From assembly GCF_036711975.1 (NCBI RefSeq), contig NC_091968.1, positions 22,072,001 to 22,136,000 on the forward strand: a stretch of DNA of 64,000 nucleotides. Reading direction: 5' to 3'. The DNA is from Onthophagus taurus. Taxonomy: Eukaryota > Arthropoda > Insecta > Coleoptera > Scarabaeidae. This document shows positions 33,494 through 45,400 of the stretch, one piece after another; the first letter of the stretch is position 1; each line of letters begins with the position of its first letter. Made by a program: the position numbers and the translations under genes. A model generated the notes under the pieces. The model worked only from the letters and a program-made list of their open reading frames with translations. It searched no databases and was not told where the DNA came from.

Positions 33494-36400
33494 TTAAGGA
33501 CACTCAAGATACTGTTCTTTATCACTAACAACGTTATCTTGCGTAATCATTATTTCGTCATTATTTTTTTGACATTCTTCCACTTTTTTGGCACACCTAT
33601 GGTTCGAACTTGTGGGCGGAAAAACGTACGTCGGATTTAATTGCGCAAAATCAATATAAACTCGACTTTTATTTACATCTAATTGTTGAACTAACTCTTC
33701 GAACGTCGGCCTTAATTTCGGATCCTCCGACCAACACCTCAACATCAACGAATACAGCTCATCCGTACAAATTTCCGGCCGTTCCAACCGTTTCCCCACG
33801 TGCAAATGATAAAGTAACATTCGATCAGGAATTGTGTCATATGGAAAAGCTCCTAACGTTCCAATTTCCCACAAAACCACACCGAACGACCAAACGTCAC
33901 TTTTATTGTCATAAATGTGCTCTTCGATAGCCTCCAAAGCCATCCATCGCAATGGAAGTTTGTTATGGCTCTTATTGATGTATGGCCCAGGTCGGGATAA
34001 ACCGAAATCGGAGATCTTCAACACTTTATTCGCGTCGATTAAAATGTTTCTTGCCGCTAAATCACGATGGGTTATCGGAATTTTTTCTAAATGTGCCATC
34101 CCGCAAGCTATTTGAAGGGCGAAATGTTGTAATTCGGTGTGGTCCAAAAGCGATGATTGATCGACGTCAAATGTGAATTGATCTAGAGATGTTGGGGTTG
34201 GTGTTGTTGATAAATTTGTGTATTCGGCTAAAAATAAGAAAAAAATTGAATTCAAACACTACCCAGACATTTTTGAAGATTTCCAGAAGGTTTTGGCAGA
34301 TGTCAAAATATCCCCAAAAGCTTTCTAATGACTTCCGTGATTGTCATAAAATGTCTAAACTCTTTTTGATTAGTTTTAGAGGTTTTCAGATGATACTCAA
34401 ACATGTCAAAAAGACTCCAAATGCTTTGTAATGATTCCCTAAGTTACCCAGGAATTTCTAAGATTATCAAAAAAATTTAAGCGATACTTTACAATGGCAA
34501 AATAATCTCCAAAAGCTTCTTAATAACTTCCTACACTACCCAGAGATTTCCATAATTATCAAAAACTGTCAAAACGCATTCTAGACATTTTTGAAGATTT
34601 CCAGAAAGTTTTGAAAGATGTTAAAATATCTCCTAAAGCTTTCTAATGACTTCCACGATTATCAAATGACGCCTGACCTCTTTCTGATTACTTTTAGAGG
34701 TTCCCATATGACACTCAAACATTTCAAAAAGACTCCAAATGCTTTGTAATGATTTTCTAAGTTAACCAGGAATTTCTAAGATTATCAAAAAAGGTTTAAC
34801 CTTTTTCTTGGCAGTTTTGAGGATTTCTAAGCGATACTTTACAATGACAAAATAATCTCCAAAAGCTTCTTAATAATTTCTTACACTACCCAGAGATTTC
34901 CATAATTATCAAAAACTGTCAAAACGCATTTTAGACATTTTTGAACATTTCCAGAATGTTTTGAAAGATGTTAAAATATCTCCTAAAGCTTTCTAATGAC
35001 TTCCATGATTATCAAAAGATGTCTTAACTCTTTCTGATTACTTTTAGAGGTTTACATATGTCTTAATGATTTCCTAAACTACCCTGATTTCCTACTAACT
35101 GTCAAAACGCATTCTAGACATTTTTGAAGATTTGCAGAAGATTTTGAAACATGTCAAAATATCTCCAAAAGCATTGTAATGACTTCTATGATTATCAAAA
35201 AATGTTTAAACTCTTTCTAATTACTTTTAAAGGTTCCCAAATGGCACTCAAACATGTCAAAAAGACTTCAAATGCTTTGTAATGATTTCCTAAATTAACC
35301 AGGATTTCTAAGAATTTCTAAGATTATCAAAAACTATCTAAATATAGTTTAGATATCTTTGATGTTTTCCAGAAGGCTTTTAAATATGTCAAAATATCCC
35401 CAAAATCTTTGTAATGACTTCTATGATTATCAAAAAATGTTTAAACTCTTCCTGATTACTTTTAGAGATTCCCAAATGACATTTAAATATGTCAAAAAGA
35501 TTCCAAATGCTTTGTAATGATTTCCTAAGTTAACCAGGGATTTTTAAGAATTTCTATGATTATCAAAAAATGTCTTAACTTTTTCTGGACACCTTTGAAG
35601 ATTTCCTGGCAATACTCTACAATGACAAAAATCTCCAAAAGCTTCTTAATAATTTCCCACACTACCCTAATTTTGTACTAACTGTCAAAATGCATTCTAG
35701 ACATTTTTAAAGATTTTGAAACATGTCGAAATATCTCTAAAAACTTTGTAATGACTTCCATGATTATCAAAAAAATTATTTAAATTGTTTCTGATTACTT
35801 TAAAAAGGACTCCAAATGCTTTGTAATAATTTTCTAAGTAAACCAGGCATTTCTGAGAATTTCTATGATTATCAAAAAATGTCTAAACTCTTTCTGGGCA
35901 CCTGTGAAGATTTTCTGGCAACATTCTACAATGGTAAAAATCTCCAAAAGCTTCTTAATGATTTCCTACACAACCCTGATTTCCTACTAACTGCCAAAAC
36001 GCATTCTAGACATTTTTGTAGATTTTCAGATGATTTTGAAACATGTCAAAATATCTCCAAAAGCTTTGTGATGACTTCCACGATTATCAAAAAATGTTTA
36101 AACTCTTTCTGATTACTTTTATAGGCCCCCAAATGATACTTTAACATGTCAAAAAGACTCTAAATGCTTTGTAATGATTTCCTAAGTTCATCAGGAGTTT
36201 CTAAGATTAACAAAAAATGTCCAAAGTCTTTCAGAGCATTTTTGAAGATGTTCAGGCGACACTCTACAATGTCAAAAAATCTACAACAGCTTCTTAATGA
36301 TTTCTTACACTACCCAGACATTTGTAAGATTTCCATAGTTATCAAAAACTGTCAAAAAGCATTCTAGACAATTTTGAACATTTCCGGGAGATTTTGAAAG

Positions 36401-39400
36401 ATGTCAAAATATGATTTTCATGATTATCAAAGAATTTCCAAACTCTCTCTGGTTACTTTTAGAGGTTCCCAGATGACACTCAAAGATTTCAAAAAGACTC
36501 CAAATGCATTGTAATGATTTCCTAAGTAAACCAGGCATTTCTAAGAATTTCTATGATTATCAAAATATGTCTAAACTCTTTCTGGGCACCTGTGAAGATT
36601 TTCTGGCAACATTCTACAATGGTAAAAATCTCCAAAAGCTTCTTAATGATTTCCTACACAACCCTGATTTCCTACTAACTGCCAAAACGCATTCTAGACA
36701 TTTTTGTAGATTTTCAGATGATTTTGAAACATGTCAAAATATCTCCAAAAGCTTTGTGATGACTTCCACGATTATCAAAAAATGTTTAAACTCTTTCTGA
36801 TTACTTTTATAGGCCCCCAAATGATACTTTAACATGTCAAAAAGACTCTAAATGCTTTGTAATGATTTCCTAAGTTCATCAGGAGTTTCTAAGATTAACA
36901 AAAAATGTCCAAAGTCTTTCAGAGCATTTTTGAAGATGTTCAGGCGACACTCTACAATGTCAAAAAATCTACAACAGCTTCTTAATGATTTCTTACACTA
37001 CCCAGACATTTGTAAGATTTCCATAGTTATCAAAAACTGTCAAAAAGCATTCTAGACAATTTTGAACATTTCCGGGAGATTTTGAAAGATGTCAAAATAT
37101 GATTTTCATGATTATCAAAGAATTTCCAAACTCTCTCTGGTTACTTTTAGAGGTTCCCAGATGACACTCAAAGATTTCAAAAAGACTCCAAATGCATTGT
37201 AATGATTTCCTAAGATAATCAGGGATTTCTAAGAATTTCCAAGATTATCAAAAAATGTGTAAACTCTTTCTGGGCATCTTTGAAGATTTCCAAGCAACAC
37301 TCTACGATGGCAAAAAAAAATCCGAAAGCTCCTTAATGATTTCCTACACAACTCTGATTTCCTACCAACTGTCAAAACGAATTCTAAACATTTTTGAAGA
37401 TTTTGAAACATACAAAATATTTCCAAAAGCTGTAATGACTTCCATGATTATCAACAAATGTTTAAATTCTTTCTGATTACTTTTACAGATTCTCAAATGA
37501 CACTCAAACATGTCAAAAAGTCTCCAAATGCTTTGTAATGATTTCCTAAGTTAACCAGGGATTTTTAAGAATTTCTAAGATTATCAAAAAGTGTTCCAAC
37601 TCTTTCTGGACACTTTAGAAAATTTCCAGGCAACACTCTACATTGGCGAAAAAATTTCTAAAAAGCTTCTTAATCATTTCCTACATTACCCTGATTTCCT
37701 ACTAACTGCCAAAACGCATTTTAGACATTTTTGAAGATTTTGAAACATGTCAAAATATCTTCAAAAGTTTTGTAATGACTTCCATGGTTATCAAAAAATG
37801 TTCGAATTGTTGCTGATTAGTTTTATAGGTTCCCAAATGATACTCAAACATGTGAAAAGGACTCCAAATGCTTTGTAATGATTTCCTAAGTTAACCAGGG
37901 ATTTCTAAGAATTTTTAAGATTATCAAAAAATGTCTAAATTCTTTCTGGGCACCTTTGAAGATTTTCAGGCAACACTGGAAATGATGGCAAAAAACCTGC
38001 AAAAGCTTTTTAATCATTTCCTACACTACCCTGATTTCCTACTAACTGTCAAAACGCATTCTAGATATTCTTAAAGATTTGCAGAAAATTTTGAGAGATG
38101 TCAAAATATCTCCAAAAGCTTTGTAATGACTTCCGTGATTATCATAAAATGTTTAAACTCTCTTTGATTCTCAACCATTTTTGAAGATTTCACAGAAGGT
38201 TTTGAGAGATGTCAAAATATCTCCAAAAGCTTTTTAATGACTTCCATGGTTATCAAAAGATATCTAAATGTATTCTAGATATCTTTAATGTTTTCTAGAA
38301 GATTTTCAAAAATGTCAAAATATCAGCCAAAGCTATCTAATAACTTCCATGATTATCATAAAATGTCCAAATTATTTCTAATTACTTTTAGAGGTTTCCA
38401 AATGACATTCAAACATATCAAAAAGACTTCAAATGCTTTACAATGATTTACTAAGTTAACCAGGAATTGCTAAGGATATCTATGATTATCAAAAACTGTC
38501 TAAATATATTTTAAATATCTTTAAGGTTTGCCAAAAGATTTTTAAAAATGTTATAATATCTCCAAAAGCTATCTAATGACTTCCATGATTATTAAAAAAT
38601 GTCCAAACTGTTTCTAATTATTTATAGAGGTTCTAATATGACATTCAAACGTCTCGGAATGACTCCAAGTGCTTTACAATGATTTACTAAGTTAACCAGA
38701 AATTTCTAAGGATATTTATGATTATCAAAAACTGTCTAAATGTATTCTAGATATCTTTAATGTTTTCCAGAGAATTTTTAAAAATATCAAAATATCTCCA
38801 AAAGCTATCTAATGACTTCCATAATTATCAAAAAGTGTCTAAACTGTTTCTAATTACTTATAGAGGTTCCCAAATGACATTCAAACGTCTCGAAAAGACT
38901 CCAAATGTTTTACAATGATTTACTAGGTTAACCAGGAATTGCTAAGCATTTCTATGATTATCAAAAACTGTCTAAATGTATTCTAGATATCTTTAATGTT
39001 GTCCAGAACATTTTAAAAAATGTTAATATATCACCAAAAGCTATCTAATGACTTCCATGATTATCAAAGAATTTTTAAATTGTTTCTGATTACTTTTATA
39101 GGTTCCCAAATGACATTCAAACGTCTCAAAAAAACTAAAAATGCTTTACAATGATTTACTTAATGTATTCCAGAAGATTGTTAAAAATGGCAAAATATCT
39201 CCAAAAGCTCCTTAATGAGTTCTATGGTTATCAAAAAATGTCCAAACTTTATCTAATTACTTTTAGAGGTTCCCAAATGACATTCAAACATGTCGAAAAG
39301 ATTCCAACTACTTTGTAATGGTTTTCTAAATTAATCAGAAATTTCTAAGGATTTCTATGATCATCAAAAACTGTCGAAATGTATTCTAGATATCTTTAAT

Positions 39401-42400
39401 ATTTTCCAGAAGATTTTTAAACATGTCAAAATATCCCCAAAAGCTATCTGATGACTTCCATGATTATCAAAAAATGTCTAAACTGTTTCTAATTACTTTT
39501 AGAGTTTCCCAGATGACATTCAAACATATCAATAAGATTCCAAATGCTTTGTAATGATTTCCTAAGCTAACCAGGATTATCAAAAACTGCCAAAACGCAT
39601 TCTAAGCATTATTGACGATTTCTAGGAGATTTTGAAAGATGTCAAAATATCTCCAAGATGTTTCTCATGAAATCCATCACAATCAAACAATGTCTAAACA
39701 CTTTCTGATTACTTTTAAATGTTACCAGATGACACTCAAACGTGTCAAAAGGACTCCAAATGCTTCGTAATGATTTCCTAAATTAACCAAGACCTTAGTA
39801 AACCTTAAATTTAATTAACTACTACTTACTACTTGTTGAAGGCTTCTTCGTTTTCTCAAATCTCGGCGAATTTGGGTTAATATACATCCCAGATCCATTG
39901 TAGACGTCATCATTATAATTAATTAGCTTCTTCTTCCACTTATCTCTCAAATTCATTAAGTAATGCTTCAAATCTCCGTAAGGAACGTATTCCATAATCA
40001 TCATAAACGGTTCGTGAAGAGTGCAACATTTCAGCATCGTCACAATGTTGGGATGTTGCCCGATTTTTTTCATTATATCGATTTCCGCTCTGAAATCTTC
40101 GACCTCTTCAATCGAAGATTTTTCTCGCAACGTTTTAACAGCGACCGATTCTTCTTTGCCGTTAACGAGCGCGTTTCCAAGATAAACTTCGCCGAAGGCT
40201 CCTTTTCCAATTTCGTATAAAAGTTTCAAATGGTTTCTTGGGAATTCGAATTCATCGACCTCTCCTTCCTTAAATTAAAATTGTTATAAAAATTAAATTT
40301 TTTGGAAATTAACTTACGAGAATTTCGCTTTCGATGTACAACAAATTGTTTGTTTCGATCTTTTTCGTGGTTTCGGTAGCATAGCCGTAAATGTTGTGGT
40401 GGTTTCTTCGCCTTCGGTTTAAAAACCTCGAGATTAATAAAGCTTTAATTGTTCCTCGGCATTTATCGATGTACCAAAGTGCTATGATGACCAATAAGAT
40501 AATTACCAAGATAAAAGTGTAGGAGATGTTGAGCCAAGGAGAAACATCCTAAAATTTATCTTTAAAATTACGAATTTAAAAACTTAATTGATTTAACCTG
40601 TTTTATGACTTCTAATCGCCTCAAATATCGTTCAGGGCAACCAAATTTGTTTGTAAAGGTAATTAATAAACATATATGGGGGTGATTTTCGGTAAAAATC
40701 AAAGCGGAATTATTCGAATCTAATAATTTATATTTAGGTTCCATTAAAGTGTATTGGGATGCAGAAAAATCGCCACAATTCTCAATTACGTAGGAAATAA
40801 ACGTCACGTTCACTAAAACCGCTTCATCTTGGGGATTCCCAAAAATCCATTCAATTAAAAATTCGTCTTTGCGTTGATACTCCACGGTAATGTTCATCGG
40901 TAGCGGGAAATGGTTGCAATCGCATTTTCCATCGACACAATCTAGAAATGAATTATTTAATGATACACATAATTGCAAAAACATGTAATAAATCATACAA
41001 GGTATGGAGTAATTAAAAGATAGGCTTTCGAAGCTGTCATTAACTGTTATGAGATAAGTACAACCGAAATTGAGTTCGTCCCTGCTTCCGAGGAAATAAT
41101 CGGGACCGTAGATGGTTTCTTCGATGTCAACACCACAATGAATGCTTGTGTTGGTACTTGGGATGTGTGTTAATGTAACTATTAAGAATTCGTGCAAAGA
41201 ATCTGAAAAAGACGTTTAAATTAATGATGTATTAATGAGAATTTGATTAAATAGTACCGTCCCAGTTAAAATGGAATTGTAAATGATCTAAGAATTCGTC
41301 ATATTCAATTACAACGCTGAGATTATTTCGTTCAAAGAAAAGTAACTGTTTATCGTTGTGGTAGATGTCGTCCGAATCCTGTAACAATAATTTTTTGCAT
41401 TAAAACGAAATTGAAAATTGGATAATTTCTAAAGTATTCACTTTGAAATGTTTAAATTTGGTGTAACTTAACCTTAAAGGCTCCTTTATGAAATAAAAAA
41501 ATTTTGTTTCTTTATTTTTAGCCGTTTTGGAGAAAATAATTTTTTTCTTTAACCATACTTTTAAGAAACGTCAAATCGATATGCGATTTTTAAAAATTCA
41601 TATAAAATGAATTAGTCACACTGGAGGCTGATAATTTGGTATAACCTAACCTTAAAGGTTCCTTTATAACCTCAAAAAGTTTCATTTCTTTATTCTTAAC
41701 AGTTTTGGAGAAAATAATATTTTTCTTTAACCACACTTTTAAGAAACGTCAAATCGATATGCGATTTTTAAAAATTTATATAAAATGAATTGGTCACACT
41801 GGAGGCTGATAATTTGGTATAACCTAACCTTAAAGGTTCCTTCATAACCTCAAAAAGTTTCATTTCTTTATTCTTAACAGTTTTGGAGAAAATAATATTT
41901 TTCTTTATTCACACTTTTAAGAAACGTCAAATCGATATGAGATTTTTAAAAATTTATATAAAATGAATTGGTCACACTGGAGGCTGATAATTTGGTATAA
42001 CCTAACCTTAAAGGTTCCTTTATAACCTCAAAAAGTTTCATTTCTTTATTCTTAACAGTTTTGGAGAAAATAATATTTTTCTTTATTCACACTTTTAAGA
42101 AACGTCAAATCGATATGCGATTTTTAAAAATTTATATAAAATGAATTGGTCACACTGGAGGCTGATAATTTGGTATAACCTAACCTTAAAGGTTCCTTTG
42201 TAACCTCAAAAAGTTTCATTTCTTTATTCTTAACAGTTTTGGAGAAAATAATATTTTTCTTTATTCACACTTTTAAGAAACGTCAAATCGATATGCGATT
42301 TTTAAAAATTTATATAAAATGAATTGGTCACACTGGAGGCTGATAATTTGGTATAACCTAACCTTAAAGGTTCCTTTATAAGCTCAAAAAGTTTCATTTC

Positions 42401-45400
42401 TTTATTCTTAACAGTTTTGGAGAAAATAATATTTTTCTTTATTCACACTTTTAAGAAACGTCAAATCGATATGCGATTTTTAAAAATTTATATAAAATGA
42501 ATTGGTCACACTGGAGGCTGATAATTTGGTATAACCTAACCTTAAAGGTTCCTTTATAACCTCAAAAAGTTTCATTTCTTTATTCTTAACAGTTTTGGAG
42601 AAAATAATATTTTTCTTTATTCACACTTAAGAAACGTCAAGTCGATATGCGATTTTTAAAAATTCATATAAAATGAATTGGTCACACTGAAGGCTGATAA
42701 TTTGATATAACCTAACCTTAAAGGTTCCTTTATAAGCTCAAAAAGTTTCATTTCTTTATTCTTAACAGTTTTGGAGAAAATAATATTTTTCTTTATTCAC
42801 ACTTTTAAGAAACGTCAAATCGATATGCGATTTTTAAAAATTTATATAAAATGAATTGGTCACACTGGAGGCTGATAATTTGGTATAACTTAACCTTAAA
42901 GGTTCCTTTATAACCTCAAAAAGTTTCACATCTTTATTCTTAACAGTTTTGGAGAAAATAATATTTTTCTTTATTCACACTTTTAAGAAACGTCAAATCG
43001 ATATGCGATTTTTAAAAATTTATATAAAATGAATTGGTCACACTAGAGGCTGATAATTTAGTATAACCTAACCTTAAAGGTTCCTTTATAACCTCAAAAA
43101 GTTTCATTTCTTTATTCTTAACAGTTTTGGAGAAAATAATTTTTTTCTTTATTCACACTTTTAAGAAACGTCAAATCGATATCCCCATCTGGCTGACCCT
43201 GATAGTGTCAACTTCTTTTTTTCTAAATCTGTTGCTGATGTTATTAAGCCTGACTCGGAGTTATTAACTTTCTATCATACCAGCCAATTAAGTCCTGACT
43301 GTACTCCTTTTACCTTCAAGAAAGTGTCTGTGGATTCTATTGAGCGGTATTTGCTTTTGTTGAAGTCTACTAGTGTTGGCTCGGATGATATTTCTCTAGA
43401 TATGGTTAGGTTGTGTTGTCCTCGTATTTTGAATGTTCTCTGTCATATTTTCAACTTTTGTCTGATAATGTCGGTTTATCCTAAGGCATGGAAATGTGGT
43501 CTGGTGACTCCTGTTCCTAAAATGAAACCAGTTAAAGAGCTTAAAGATTTGAGGCCTATTACTATCCTTCCGGTTTTGTCTAAAGTATTAGAGAAAATTA
43601 TGGCGGAGCAACTAAGATCCTTTTTAGATACTTATAATATACTACCAGATAAACAATCTGGTTTTAGGAATCAGTATAGCTGTGCCACAGCGCTTCTTGA
43701 TTTGACTGATGATATATACAGAGCTCTTGATGCTGATAGATCTACTGTGCTTGTGTTGCTTGATTTTAGTAAGACATTTGATATCTTGAATCACGACCTT
43801 TTGTTGGCTATTCTTAAATTTGTTGGTTTGTCTGAGTGTGCTGTTTCTTTGTTTAAGGGTTATCTGTTTGATAGAACGCAGGCGGTTAGGGTGGGGTCAC
43901 AGTGTTCTGATTCTATTGAATTGGTTGCTGGTGTTCCGCAAGGATCTATCCTTGGTCCTATCTTATTTACAATTTATACCAGCAATTTATTCTCAAAGTT
44001 AAAGTATTGTTCTTATCATCTTTATGCTGATGATTCCCAACTGTATCTAGATTTCCTGCCTGGTGAGCGATCGGAAGCTTGTGATAAAGTAACGGAGGAT
44101 TTAAATCACTTATGTTTGGAAATTAAGAGACATGCTCTTTTGATCAACGCTGACAAGACTCAATGTATTTTATTTACTAAAAAGGGTAGTTTATTTGTTA
44201 ATAAGGATGATATTAATATTAGGATGCTCGGAGTGCAGTTAGGACTGACCAATTCGGTTAAGAGTTTAGGTCTTATTATTGATGATCAACTTGCGTTTGG
44301 TGAGCATATTAATTTATTATGTAGGCGTGCTTATGGTTCCCTAAGAAGACTCTACTGTAGTAAGATGTTTTTATCGCAGGGTTTGAAACGACTCCTTTGT
44401 GATTCTCTTGTATTGTCTCACTTTAATTATTGTAATGTTGTATTTGGTTCATGTTTATCCCAGGAGAGTTTAAGGAGGGTTCAGCTTGTGCAGAATTCGT
44501 ATCTTCGTTTTATGTATAATCTTCGAAGAGATGATCATGTATCGCAAGTTTTGTTATCTAGTGACTGGCTGAATATGCGACAGAGGGTTGTGGTTCACTA
44601 CTTGTCTTTCATCTACGGTCTTATTACATCCGGCAAGCCGCCTTATCTGAGTCGTAAAATTACGTTCAGGACGGATGTTCATAACCTGAATCTCCGGCAC
44701 AGATTTTGTTTAAATATTCCTTCGCATAGGTCTTCAAAATTCAAGTGTTCATTTTCGTACCAGGTTGCTCGTTTTTGGAATTTGATTCCTGGTTATGCGA
44801 GGTGTGCCGGCTCGGCTCGTGCGTTCAAACTCATTGTTTTACGCGAGAGGGTGTTTGATATATTTTTGTAATGCGCAATTTTATTTTTGTTCTGTTTAAT
44901 TGGAATGTTTCTTTTTATTTTGTTTTGTTTAATTTTTTTTTTTTCATTATAACAGTTTATATATTATTTACTTTAATTATTTTTATAACGGTTATTACTG
45001 TGGTCTTTCGATATTTGCCGACCTTATGGGGTGCAAGTTATATTAGTGGCACTTTTGCCTTTTCTGCTCTTGCAGCCATTGAGCTTGAATTGTGAATTGT
45101 ATATTTCTTGATTTATTCTTATTTTGTTGTCTATTTGGCTCAATAAAGTATTATTATTATCATATGCGATTTTTAAAAATTTATATAAAATGAATTGGTC
45201 ACACTGGAGGCTGATAATTTAGTATAACCTAACCTTAAAGGTTCCTTTATAACCTCAAAAAGTTTCATTTCTTTATTCTTAACAGTTTTGGAGAAAATAA
45301 TATTTTTCTTTATTCACACTTTTAAGAAACGTCAAATCGATATGCGATTTTTAAAAATTTATATAAAATGAATTGGTCACACTGGAGGCTGATAATTTGG

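Noticed and set aside
33610..34176. Several + strand open frames opposite RTK B
   Set aside because: They are shadows of the kinase exon on the minus strand.
35816..37476. Set of 67-98 codon open frames in the RTK B kinase intron
   Set aside because: They repeat every 688 bases because the DNA does, lie antisense in an intron, and show no protein family features.
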